Shown here piece after piece: positions 23,014 through 31,219 of a stretch of DNA of 34,205 nt (the stretch's first letter is position 1; the number at the start of each line of letters is the position of its first letter). Origin of the DNA: Eisenbergiella sp963559585 (GTDB lineage: Bacteria > Bacillota > Clostridia > Lachnospirales > Lachnospiraceae); assembly GCA_963559585.1 (NCBI GenBank), contig CAUWLJ010000032.1:1-34205 (forward strand). Reading direction: 5' to 3'. The translations under genes and the position numbers were made by a program. Below the pieces are notes generated by a model. It saw nothing but the letters and a program-made list of their open reading frames with translations. It did not search any database and was not told where the DNA came from.

Positions 23014-25200
23014 ATGGCAGAAGAGGAGGGAAAGATGGAGAAGGAAGAAAACAGACAGGAAAGGGGAACATGGCCTGGAATACAGGAAAATCCGGAGACC
23101 AGTATAGACTGGGATATCATCGATAAACTATATGCCGGATGGCTGGGAAAGGTGATCGGCGTCAGGCATGGCGCTCCTGTGGAGGGCTGGACGTATGAAC
23201 GGATCCGGAAGGTGCATGGCCGGATCGACGGTTATGTGGAAAAGTACCGGAATTTTGCCGCAGACGATGATACCAATGTGCCCGTATACCTGATCCGTGC
23301 AATGGAGAGGAAAAGGGATGGGTATGATCTGAAGCCGCAGGATGTAGGGGAGGAGCTGATGAACGCATCCCCTTATGAGCATGGATTTTTCTGGTGGGGA
23401 GGATATGGGATTTCCACGGAGCATACGGCATATACGAATCTGATGAACGGTATTCCGACTCCTGCCAGCGGGAGTATGGCGCAGAATGGGAGTACGGTGG
23501 CAGAACAGATCGGCGGCCAGATCTTCATAGATGTGTGGGGGCTGATCTGTCCCGGAGATCCTGACCGGGCGGCCTATCTGGCTGAGTGCGCCGCAAGTGT
23601 GACCCATGACGGGAACGGGATTTATGGAGGGATATTTATAGCCTGCTGTATCAGTATTGCTTATGTGGAAAAGGATATCAGGAGGATTCTGAACCGGGCG
23701 CTTTCCTACATCCCTCATACCTGTGAATACGCCAGAGCAGTCCGGGCGGTGATGGCATACCATGAAAAGCAGCCAGAGGACTGGGAAGCCTGTTATCGAT
23801 ACATCTATGAGAATTGGGGATACGACCGATATCCCGGCAACTGCCACATTATTCCCAATGCGGCAGTGATGATTCTGGCGCTGCTGTATGGAAATGGGGA
23901 TTTTGACGAAACGCTGAATATTGGAGTGATGTGCGGATGGGATACGGACTGCAACGTGGGGAATATCGGCGCTATCGTGGGAGTAAGGGGAGGGACAGCC
24001 TGCATTAATTATGAAAAGTGGGCAGCGCCTGTCAATGATCTGATGATCTGTTCCGGTACGTTGGGAGATCAAAATATCACGGATAACGCCCGAATTACCG
24101 ATTATCTTCTGCGTCAGATGGAGAAAACAACAGGAAAGGAGGCGCCGGCTCCCCTTCATGAAAAGATTGGAGAACAGGGGCAGGATTGTCACTTTGAATA
24201 TCCAGGTTCAACCCACTGCATGAGGGGAAGGAGCGTGTCGGGAGAATTATTTCTGGAAAATGTATGCAAAGAAGCATACAGCGGCAGGCGTTCCCTCAAG
24301 GCCGGGCTGGGAGGGGAGTGGGCGGAGATATATAAGAAAACCTACTATTTTCCTCGGGATTTCAGCGACAGCAGATACGATCCCTCTTTTTCTCCTATCC
24401 TCTATCCAGGACAGAGCCTGCGGGCAGCGTTGAAGCCGCATAAAGCGCTTTCCTGCCGCCTATTCGTAAAAGACAGCAGAAGCGGGATCCGGCTGGAGAG
24501 CGGGGAATATGAAATTTCCGGCGGAGAATGGAAAAAAATGGTCTGGAGGATTCCGGCGGATAAAGGGCTGGCTCTTATCGATGAGGCGGGGATATTGATC
24601 CGCAAAGGGCCGGGTGAGACGGTGGTATATCTGGACGATTTTGGCTGGGATGGAAAGAGTATCTGGGAAATCCGGTTCGATCGGGAACAGTTAGAGGACT
24701 GGCGGATTAATGAACAGTCCGGGCCGCATTTTGAAATATCCCAGATGGCACGCTGGAAAGGTATCACTTATCTGGAAGAAGGCTGGCTGCATGTGACCGG
24801 AGCGGATATGGCTTCCGCCTTCACGGGAAGCAGCGGTTGGGAGGATGTGAGGGTAGAAACAGAAATCGTTCCTGTAAAAGGGATGCACCATTATCTGAAT
24901 TTCAGGGTACAGGGAGCTATGCGTTCCTATGCCTTCGGGCTGGATCAGGGTGAAGCGGTGCTTCTGAAAAACAAATGTGGGTACAGGAAGCTGTCCGGGC
25001 GGCCTTTTGCCTGGAAGGAGGGAGAAGCCTTCCGGATCAGGATCGAGGCGCATGGCCGCAGGATCTGCGCTTTCATCAATGGGGAGCAGATCCTGGAGTT
25101 TACGGATGAAGGGGAAGCCTACCTGTATGGCGGCGTGGGGCTGACCACGCGGGAGGCCAGCCATGTGAAATGCAGGTGGATAAGAGCGGAGGAGCAATAG
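23014..25200 (+). CDS. Multidomain ADP-ribosylglycohydrolase (DraG/ARH fold) with C-terminal beta-sandwich domains
   Basis: This 728-residue protein has no signal peptide and is therefore cytoplasmic. Residues about 35-370 form the ARH/DraG fold. The first metal-site motif is AADDDT (82-87), and the second is GWDTDCNVGNIGAIVG (about 308-323). Both are characteristic of binuclear Mg enzymes that cleave N- or O-ribosyl bonds. Residues about 410-545 (GRRSLKAGLGGEWAEIY..., VVYLDDFGWDG) look like a carbohydrate-binding-module-type sandwich. Residues about 565-728 (HHYLNFRVQGAMRSYAFGLD, FRIRIEAHGRRICAFINGEQ) look like a concanavalin-like domain. The ATG at 23014 is retained; the ATG at 23035 follows AGGAGGG more closely and may be the real start. 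The operon position suggests hydrolysis of the imported compound. Confidence 0.85.
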   Translation: MAEEEGKMEKEENRQERGTWPGIQENPETSIDWDIIDKLYAGWLGKVIGVRHGAPVEGWTYERIRKVHGRIDGYVEKYRNFAADDDTNVPVYLIRAMERKRDGYDLKPQDVGEELMNASPYEHGFFWWGGYGISTEHTAYTNLMNGIPTPASGSMAQNGSTVAEQIGGQIFIDVWGLICPGDPDRAAYLAECAASVTHDGNGIYGGIFIACCISIAYVEKDIRRILNRALSYIPHTCEYARAVRAVMAYHEKQPEDWEACYRYIYENWGYDRYPGNCHIIPNAAVMILALLYGNGDFDETLNIGVMCGWDTDCNVGNIGAIVGVRGGTACINYEKWAAPVNDLMICSGTLGDQNITDNARITDYLLRQMEKTTGKEAPAPLHEKIGEQGQDCHFEYPGSTHCMRGRSVSGELFLENVCKEAYSGRRSLKAGLGGEWAEIYKKTYYFPRDFSDSRYDPSFSPILYPGQSLRAALKPHKALSCRLFVKDSRSGIRLESGEYEISGGEWKKMVWRIPADKGLALIDEAGILIRKGPGETVVYLDDFGWDGKSIWEIRFDREQLEDWRINEQSGPHFEISQMARWKGITYLEEGWLHVTGADMASAFTGSSGWEDVRVETEIVPVKGMHHYLNFRVQGAMRSYAFGLDQGEAVLLKNKCGYRKLSGRPFAWKEGEAFRIRIEAHGRRICAFINGEQILEFTDEGEAYLYGGVGLTTREASHVKCRWIRAEEQ

Positions 25201-25241
25201 GGGAGCCGGAGGAAAAGAGAAGGGTGCTTCCTGCCTCTTCA

Positions 25242-26747
25242 TCAAGAAGCCGCCATCCCGTCCCCGCCCTTTAATTCCTTCCTCACCACCATCAGCATCG
25301 TCACAAAGCAGGCCGTTCCGCCGATAAAATTGGAGATGGGCTCCGCCAGGAATACTCCGTTTACCGGGGGAGTAACGAAGCGGGGCAGCAGGAAAGTGAG
25401 AGGCGCGACGATCACCACTTTTCTCAGGATAGAGAAAAAGATGGCGAACCGCGCCTTTCCCAGCGCCTGGAACACGGTCTGTCCGGCGAACTGGAGCGAC
25501 ATCATAAAGAAGCCGAAATAATAGATCTGCATGGCGGGGACAGCCGCCTCCACCAGGTCTGCCTGGGTGTTGAAAATATGGATGAAGAACACAGGGAACA
25601 GGTGCAGGAGTCCCCAGAGGGTCACGGTGTAGCAGATACAGCTTGCCGACATAAAACGTATGGCAGTGCGGATCCGCGTATATTTCCCTGCGCCGTAGTT
25701 GAAGCTGATCACAGGCTGTGCGCCGTTGGTGATGCCGGAGACGGGCATGGACACGATCTCCCGGATGGAGTTGACGACGGTCATAACGCTCACGTACAGG
25801 TCTCCTCCATATGCGGACAGGGTGGAATTGCAGGCGGCCTGGACGATGCTGTTGGTTACGGCCATCATAAAGCCGGACAGGCCCAGGGCAGTGATGCTTC
25901 CCACGGTGGCCGGATCGGGTCTTAAATGGCGGGTGCGGATGCGCAGAATGGTGCGCCTGCCGGTAAGAAAACGCAGCGTCCATGCGGCGGACACCGCCTG
26001 GGAGAACACGGTGGCTATGGCTGCGCCCCGGATTCCCATATCCAGAGAAAAGATGAAAATGGGATCCAGGATGATATTCAGAAGCGCCCCGATCAGCGTG
26101 GTGCACATGCCGGTGCGGGCGAAGCCCTGCGCGTTGATGTAGCTGTTCATGCCAAGGCTGAGCATGACGAAAACCGTCCCGAGCATATAGATGGACAGGT
26201 AGCTGTCTGCGTAAGGGTAGGTGGCGTCGCTGGCGCCGAAGGCATAGAGAAGCGGCTTTTTGAAAATCAGTCCCGCGGCGGTTAATACAGCTCCGGTGAG
26301 CAGGAGCATGGTGAAGCTGTTTCCCAGTATTTTTTCGGCTTCATCCAGATCCCCCTTTCCCCGGGCGATGGAGCATAAGGGAGCGCCTCCTGTGCCGAAC
26401 AGGCTGGCAAAGGCGATCACCAGAGAGATCAGGGGCATACACAGGCCCAGCCCGGTGAGCGAGAGGACGGACTGGCCGGGGATACGGCCGATATACATGC
26501 GGTCCACAATATTGTATAGAAGGTTGATCAGCTGTGCCAAGGTCATGGGAAGCGCCAGGGAGAGGATGTTTCGGATGACGCTCCCACGGGTAAAATCTCC
26601 TTTGGGAGATTTTACCCTGGAAAAATCCCCTTCGGAAGATTTTTCTCTGTCATAATCTCCTTCGCCAGACCTTTCTCCTGCGGATTTTCCTTTGGAGGTA
26701 TCTCTCTGAAAAGCTCCCTTTTGAGTGTTTTGACTGTGTATGTTCAT
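25242..26747 (-). CDS. MATE-family efflux transporter with an N-terminal decapeptide-repeat extension
   Basis: This 501-residue polytopic membrane exporter is driven by an H+ or Na+ gradient. From about residue 54 it is an ordinary MATE protein with twelve predicted helices (IRNILSLALPMTLAQLINLLYNIVDRMYIGRIPG; the repeat half starts near ITALGLSGFMMAVTNSIVQAA). Residues 4-53 are five tandem ten-residue repeats with consensus x-E-K-S-x-E-G-D-F-x. This hydrophilic extension is not normal for the family and faces the cytoplasm. The ATG overlaps the stop of the upstream glycosidase gene as ATGA, and AAGGAAAA lies ahead of it. No later Met leaves helix 1 intact, so the repeats are probably translated. 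The substrate is unknown. Confidence 0.93.
   Translation of the reverse strand: MNIHSQNTQKGAFQRDTSKGKSAGERSGEGDYDREKSSEGDFSRVKSPKGDFTRGSVIRNILSLALPMTLAQLINLLYNIVDRMYIGRIPGQSVLSLTGLGLCMPLISLVIAFASLFGTGGAPLCSIARGKGDLDEAEKILGNSFTMLLLTGAVLTAAGLIFKKPLLYAFGASDATYPYADSYLSIYMLGTVFVMLSLGMNSYINAQGFARTGMCTTLIGALLNIILDPIFIFSLDMGIRGAAIATVFSQAVSAAWTLRFLTGRRTILRIRTRHLRPDPATVGSITALGLSGFMMAVTNSIVQAACNSTLSAYGGDLYVSVMTVVNSIREIVSMPVSGITNGAQPVISFNYGAGKYTRIRTAIRFMSASCICYTVTLWGLLHLFPVFFIHIFNTQADLVEAAVPAMQIYYFGFFMMSLQFAGQTVFQALGKARFAIFFSILRKVVIVAPLTFLLPRFVTPPVNGVFLAEPISNFIGGTACFVTMLMVVRKELKGGDGMAAS
26589..26738 (-). repeat. Five 30-bp tandem repeats inside the MATE gene; two units form strong hairpins
   Basis: The units begin at 26589, 26619, 26649, 26679 and 26709. 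Each is 30 bases and in frame, giving RVKSPKGDFT, REKSSEGDFS, GERSGEGDYD, QRDTSKGKSA and HSQNTQKGAF. Divergence rises toward the gene start. The unit nearest the transporter body is a perfect 13-bp hairpin (26588-26600 with 26605-26617). The second pairs GAAAAATC with GATTTTTC over a TTCG tetraloop. Confidence 0.85.
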
Positions 26748-29116
26748 AAGTCGTTTTCCTTCCCGTAGGGGATCTGCGCATCGGTAAAGAGGTTGGCGGC
26801 ATTTCCGGTGAACAGGATTCGGATTTCATTTGTACCACGCCTCAGATGGCCGCAGAGGCTGAAACGGTGGGGGCTGTAAAAACTCACATCCACAAGGGAA
26901 CCGTTGCAGAAGCATTCTGCCATTTCTTCTCCGCGCACCTGAAAAACGGCAGATTCGGCTTCGGAATCCGCATTCAGGCAGAAACGGTATTCTGCCCGGT
27001 TGTGTTCTTTTCTTACCAGCTCCAGCCGATGATTCCAGTCAGGGACGGACTGCAGCGGCAGGCAGGGGGCGATGCCTTGGATTTTGGCGGCGGTCTCCGC
27101 GAGCTCTGTCTCAGTCGTCACCAGGATAAGTCCGCAGGAGGGCAGGGTCAGGTCAAAGGAGAGGCCGTTTTCTGAGGCCCCGGCTGAAAGGGGGAAGAAG
27201 GATCCTGTCCATAGATCCAGACCGGTGATCCTCCGGTGTGCGGGTGAAGGGGAGGCGTCCGTTTTCCCGGCTGCATCCAAAGCGGGGCTTCCGCCGTCCG
27301 CCGGGGACGGCAGGGTGATCCGGGAGAAAATGGTTTCCTGCCCTTCGTTGCACAGAAGATAGAAGGTGTGTCCTTCTTTTTCAAGGCGGACTGCACGCAG
27401 ATCCTTTTGAGGCGTATCGGTGAGCAGGGTACGCAGATGCAGGGAAGTTTCCGGGCAAAGGAGAGGTTCCACACTGCGCAGAATGGGGACGCCTGCGGCT
27501 TTTCCGCGGATACGGTCAGACCGGGAAAGGAAGGCTCCTGCTTCTTTTTCCGGGCAGGGGAGCTCTGCGGCTAGGGCAGGCTTGGGCAGTCCAGGATCAG
27601 GCAGTTTGGAACCAGGCAGCCCCTGATCGGGCAGTTCCGTATCAGACAGCCCAGAATCAGCCAGATCCAGCACCGCAAAATAGCGGTGCTTTCCCACACG
27701 GAGAAAGCCGTTTTCCCAGACGCAGTCCTGAAGCAGAGCCGTGGGAAGATAATGGAATTCGATCTGGTTTTCATACAAAGGGGCCAGCGCAGCGCAGGGA
27801 ACCCGGTTGCTGTCGCACAGGACGGCGATTTTGGCATGATTTTCGGAGTCCGTCATCAGGAAAGAAACTCTTTTCATATAGTCTGAAAAATAACGGTAAT
27901 AGGGCCACCAGATGTTGTTTGGGCCCACATCAGGTGGACGCTCTCCGCTGCGTGCGCCCTCCACGCTGTAATAAAAGGCATGGGGGATGAACAGATTCAC
28001 CCCTCTTATGCCAAGCCAGTTGATGTACCATTTCATATCTTTTCCGGTAAAATACCAGGGCAGTCCGTTACGGACGCACACTCCAAAACATTCGTTGGCA
28101 TTCCGTCGGCGTCCAAGATGCCTGGCAATGTCCGCGGTCAGCCTTGCCTGTACGCTGTCCGGCTCCCGGAGCCCTCCTGTTTCCGGAGCCACGCGGCGCA
28201 GGATCAGATCCTGGCCGGGTACGTGGAAAAAAAGCTCCTCCTCCACATCATCACTCTGGGCAGGATGTCCCATCAGCCAGATATGGTGGTCTGAGCACCA
28301 TCGGGACAGGGGGGCGTAAAAGGCTTCCCTCAGATGTTTTTTTATGAGCTGACGGTAGAGACGGGTAGTGGTGTTTTCCCTGCCTGTAAAGAGGTACACA
28401 AGCTCATCAGGGCAGCCGCCCGCCTCCGCAAGCTCCCGCTCCATGCCGCTGGCCCAGGGGAAGAAGCCCTTCACATTTCTGCCAAGAGGATCAGGCTCAT
28501 CGGTAAAAAAGCCGATAATGGTGGTTCCGAAATACTCTTTCAGTTCCTCATAATATCTATCGTGGGTCAGGTGCAGAAAGCGTTCCACCGCACGAGGATT
28601 CAGAATGTCGGCAGCAGCAGGCGCAGCAGGTTCCCCGTCATCCTCACCGAAATGGATACCGCGGATCGTCCCCCCTGTAAAACGGTATACCACACACTGT
28701 CCGTCCGGCAGACGGGCGATCACCGGATCTGTGCCGGGATTTCGCGTCAGAGTGATTCCTCTGGCGGCCAGCTCAGGATGCCCCTGTACCACCATTCCAT
28801 GGGCGGAGCCAGAAGGGTACATGCCCTCGTCATAGAGCGCCACCTGCATATTCAGCCGGGCCGCTTCCTCCACAGTGTATCTGACAGCATCAAAAAAAGC
28901 GTCGGACAGGTAGGGAATCTCCCTTGGAATTCCGATCCTGGGGTGCAGGATGAAGCCGTTCACGCCCTTTTGTACAAAATCCTCAAGCTGTGCGCGGATT
29001 TTTCCCTGATCCGGTCTGTCATTCAGAAACCAGAAGGGAAGGGGGCTGTATTGTGGAGAGGGATGTTTGATTTTCTCGTAAAAGGAAGGGATCTGTGCGG
29101 AAGCTTTGCTTTTCAT
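26744..29116 (-). CDS. GH106-like glycoside hydrolase (alpha-L-rhamnosidase type)
   Basis: This 790-residue protein has no signal peptide and so is likely intracellular. The N terminus (PFWFLNDRPDQGKIRAQLEDF, GVNGFILHPRIG, NMQVALYDEGMYPSGSAHG) is a TIM-barrel start of the kind found in GH106-type alpha-L-rhamnosidases. FFTDEPDP (about residue 213) and MGHPAQSDDVEEELFFHVPGQD supply candidate acidic residues. GVNLFIPHAFYYS precedes a glutamine-amidotransferase-like or linker segment, and a C-terminal sandwich domain (about 700-790) follows. Residues about 481-511 are an in-frame pentapeptide minisatellite. AAGGAG precedes the ATG. It is first in a two-gene operon with the MATE exporter. The exact linkage cleaved is not known. 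Confidence 0.8.
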   Translation of the reverse strand: MKSKASAQIPSFYEKIKHPSPQYSPLPFWFLNDRPDQGKIRAQLEDFVQKGVNGFILHPRIGIPREIPYLSDAFFDAVRYTVEEAARLNMQVALYDEGMYPSGSAHGMVVQGHPELAARGITLTRNPGTDPVIARLPDGQCVVYRFTGGTIRGIHFGEDDGEPAAPAAADILNPRAVERFLHLTHDRYYEELKEYFGTTIIGFFTDEPDPLGRNVKGFFPWASGMERELAEAGGCPDELVYLFTGRENTTTRLYRQLIKKHLREAFYAPLSRWCSDHHIWLMGHPAQSDDVEEELFFHVPGQDLILRRVAPETGGLREPDSVQARLTADIARHLGRRRNANECFGVCVRNGLPWYFTGKDMKWYINWLGIRGVNLFIPHAFYYSVEGARSGERPPDVGPNNIWWPYYRYFSDYMKRVSFLMTDSENHAKIAVLCDSNRVPCAALAPLYENQIEFHYLPTALLQDCVWENGFLRVGKHRYFAVLDLADSGLSDTELPDQGLPGSKLPDPGLPKPALAAELPCPEKEAGAFLSRSDRIRGKAAGVPILRSVEPLLCPETSLHLRTLLTDTPQKDLRAVRLEKEGHTFYLLCNEGQETIFSRITLPSPADGGSPALDAAGKTDASPSPAHRRITGLDLWTGSFFPLSAGASENGLSFDLTLPSCGLILVTTETELAETAAKIQGIAPCLPLQSVPDWNHRLELVRKEHNRAEYRFCLNADSEAESAVFQVRGEEMAECFCNGSLVDVSFYSPHRFSLCGHLRRGTNEIRILFTGNAANLFTDAQIPYGKENDL
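27585..27674 (-). repeat. 15-bp tandem repeats (about six units) inside the glycosidase gene
   Basis: The units start at 27585, 27600, 27615, 27630, 27645 and 27660, with consensus GGCAG-YYC-x-G-x-ATCA. They encode the pentapeptides LADSG, LSDTE, LPDQG, LPGSK, LPDPG and LPKPA. The period keeps the frame. They lie at a domain boundary and are probably a flexible, length-variable linker. Confidence 0.85.
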
Positions 29117-29188
29117 GCGTTCTCCTTTTCCGGAAGGCAGACCGGTGACAGAGCGCCTGCCTTCTGTGCATATCAGACTGTGCTTCTG

Positions 29189-29217
29189 ATTGTAGCACGT
29201 TTTCCTCCGTTGTTCCA
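29189..29217 (-). promoter_or_regulatory. Probable promoter of the glycosidase-MATE operon
   Basis: On the minus strand, TACAAT (29189-29194) is preceded by TGC (extended -10). A weak -35, TGGAAC (29212-29217), lies 17 bases upstream. The ATG follows 72 bases further on. Confidence 0.5.
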
Positions 29218-29237
29218 GTGAGGAAGCCTTTTACCGG

Positions 29238-29264
29238 CAAAAAAGCGCAGGATTTCCCCTGCGT
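29238..29264 (-). terminator. Terminator of the DUF6512-like gene
   Basis: On the minus strand, CGCAGG pairs with CCTGCG around GGAAAT, and a T run follows (CTTTTTT). It lies about 125 bases after the stop of the membrane protein gene. Confidence 0.75.
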
Positions 29265-29389
29265 TCTATGGATCTATGGCTTCCCTTTCTGTACAAAATA
29301 TTACCAGTCCATTCCCTGTTCCTTATAGAACCGCCTGCTGAAAACTATGCCGGGCATTTCCTCAGATGGGTCGGAGATGGATGCCCGAT

Positions 29390-29992
29390 TCAGCCTGCTT
29401 GACCGTCGGAGGCCCATATTCCCCAGCCTCCGCTGACCGGATCCTGAAACAGGGTATAGCGGGGAGGGGCGAAAGTGAACCAGATGAAAAGGACAGTCAG
29501 AAGGGTCAGCAGGAATACGGCCAGCAGAGAGGAAATGCGGCGCGCCAGAAGGGAAGGGTGCATATGAAGTGTGGAGACGACGCGCCTGGCATGGGCCTCC
29601 AGACTGCAGCTTAACACGAAGCACAGGAGAATGCTGAACAGGAAAATGGCGATATCCACCCAGAACAGGTGGGTGCCCAGGATCAGGCTGCAGCCATAGA
29701 AAAGGAGCGGAATGGAGAGAAGCCCTGCCAGAAGGGCACAGGCTCTGGAGGGTAGAAAAGCACGGGGCCAGCGCCTGAGGCTGCCTTCCCACAGGGTATA
29801 GAGGAGCAGGGGAAAAAAGAGCAGCTTCAGGTGCTCCCAGACGGATTCGTTTACCGGAGAGATGAGGGCGGCAGGCAGAAAACGTCCGGCTGCCTCAAAA
29901 AGAAAATGGAGACCGCTTCCTGCCAGAGCTGTGAACAGAAAGCCTCCTACAGCGAAAAAATATTTGTTTCCGGGTTTTTCATTGCGTTCCAT
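29390..29992 (-). CDS. DUF6512-like integral membrane protein
   Basis: This 200-residue protein has about five to six hydrophobic helices. The signature PVNESVWEHLKLLFFPLLLY (about 46-65) follows the first helix hairpin (GGFLFTALAGSGLHFLFE). The C terminus (FTFAPPRYTLFQDPVSGGWGI) matches my memory of the DUF6512 family. An in-frame ATG exists 36 bases upstream, but the chosen ATG has AGGAGG five bases before it. It is monocistronic. The function is unknown. Confidence 0.85.
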   Translation of the reverse strand: MERNEKPGNKYFFAVGGFLFTALAGSGLHFLFEAAGRFLPAALISPVNESVWEHLKLLFFPLLLYTLWEGSLRRWPRAFLPSRACALLAGLLSIPLLFYGCSLILGTHLFWVDIAIFLFSILLCFVLSCSLEAHARRVVSTLHMHPSLLARRISSLLAVFLLTLLTVLFIWFTFAPPRYTLFQDPVSGGWGIWASDGQAG

Positions 29993-30217
29993 GGCGTCCT
30001 CCTCGTGATGTATCTTTAGTATAAGCATGTATAGATCCTTTCATGCACAGAATTTTCGGCGGCAGATTGGTCATATTGGACATATTTTTTAAAAATAGGT
30101 GGATTTCAGACAGCAGAATGTGATATATTATTACCAAAGTAACATGGTGAAAACGCAGTGAAGGGGGAGAAGCAGCACTGTTTGAGAGAGGCGTCAGAGT
30201 ACGCAGACGGGGGTACG

Positions 30218-31219
30218 ATGAGGAAGAAGCCTGGCAGTTTAAATGATGTACTGAACAAGGAATTAAAGGATCTGGGAGGCTTTTGGAGCAGGAATGATTT
30301 CAGACCATTGCTGATCCATGATTCTGTGATCACCTCCAGGAGGATTAACCTGATCAATGCCTGGTACAGCACCGGATGCGCGATACAGCGTCCGGCCAGG
30401 GGGATACGCAGTACACGAAAGCTGCTGCGTTCAGGAGAGCGGGTTCGTATTCCGGTGACGATCTATGAACCGGAAGGGCTTGGCGAGAGTGCGCCATGTG
30501 TGGTGTATTATCACGGAGGGGCTTTCGTACTCCGGGACAGGCCCGCGTCCCATCGGGTGGCGCAGATTTATGCACAGACTGTGGGGTGTAAGGTGATTAT
30601 GGTTCATTATCGGGTGGGCCTGCCTTATCCGGAGCCGCTCAAGGACTGCTACAGAGGTCTGTGCTGGGTGGCGGAGAATGCCCGGAGGCTTGGGATCGAT
30701 GCAGAAAGGATTGCAGTTCTGGGCGACAGTGCAGGCGCAGCCCTGGCGGCGGCGGTGACTTTGCTCGCCAGAGACCGGAAGGGACCGAAGCTCTGTTTTC
30801 AAATGCTGATCAGTCCGGTAACGGATCATCGGATGACCTCCTGGTCCATGCGCCAGTACGTGGATTCTCCCGGATGGAATGCGGGACTGAACAGGCAGAT
30901 GTGGGAGCTGTACCTGTGTAAGACGCAGGGGGCAAGACCCAGGTATGCGGCTCCTTTGTGCGCAGAGTCGTTGAGAGGGCTTCCGCCGGCCTATGTGGAA
31001 ACGCAGGAGATCGACTGTCTGAGAGACCAGGGGAATGCCTATGCCGACCGCCTGTCCAGAGAGGGCGTGAGAGTAGAGCTGAACGAGATCAGGGGAAGCT
31101 ATAACGGCTATGACATTCATGATAAGAATACTTTGGTACAATTATCCCTGCACAGAAGATGTCTGGTGCTGATAAAGGAGTTTACCCGGGAGGGAGAAGA
31201 TGGAACGGACATGCTATAA
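30218..31219 (+). CDS. HSL-type alpha/beta hydrolase with Asn in place of the expected catalytic His
   Basis: This is a 333-residue, probably cytoplasmic protein of the hormone-sensitive-lipase/esterase group. The oxyanion motif is HGGAF (99-103). The nucleophile elbow is GDSAG (Ser171). The acid is Asp266 in EIDCLRDQGNAYADRL. Where the family normally has His-Gly-Phe/Tyr-Asp, this protein has Asn296-Gly-Tyr-Asp (codon AAC at 31103-31105), with a His only five residues later. It may be inactive, use His301, or have another role. The start is uncertain: an in-frame GTG at 30158 would add 20 residues, and neither start has a strong ribosome binding site. The 3' end overlaps the next gene by 20 bases. 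Confidence 0.85.
   Translation: MRKKPGSLNDVLNKELKDLGGFWSRNDFRPLLIHDSVITSRRINLINAWYSTGCAIQRPARGIRSTRKLLRSGERVRIPVTIYEPEGLGESAPCVVYYHGGAFVLRDRPASHRVAQIYAQTVGCKVIMVHYRVGLPYPEPLKDCYRGLCWVAENARRLGIDAERIAVLGDSAGAALAAAVTLLARDRKGPKLCFQMLISPVTDHRMTSWSMRQYVDSPGWNAGLNRQMWELYLCKTQGARPRYAAPLCAESLRGLPPAYVETQEIDCLRDQGNAYADRLSREGVRVELNEIRGSYNGYDIHDKNTLVQLSLHRRCLVLIKEFTREGEDGTDML

Noticed and set aside
26589..26738. CRISPR-like array
   Set aside because: The units are contiguous without spacers, lie in frame inside a gene and diverge. They are a coding minisatellite.
29301..29792. 163-residue frame overlapping the DUF6512-like gene
   Set aside because: The overlapping frame has clear membrane helices, the family signature and AGGAGG before the start. 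The alternative has none. Its last 20 residues look protein-like, but not enough to call a gene fragment.
30144..30161. Five-codon mini-frame whose stop overlaps an in-frame GTG of the hydrolase gene
   Set aside because: There is no ribosome binding site. Such short frames occur by chance, and the hydrolase start itself is uncertain.
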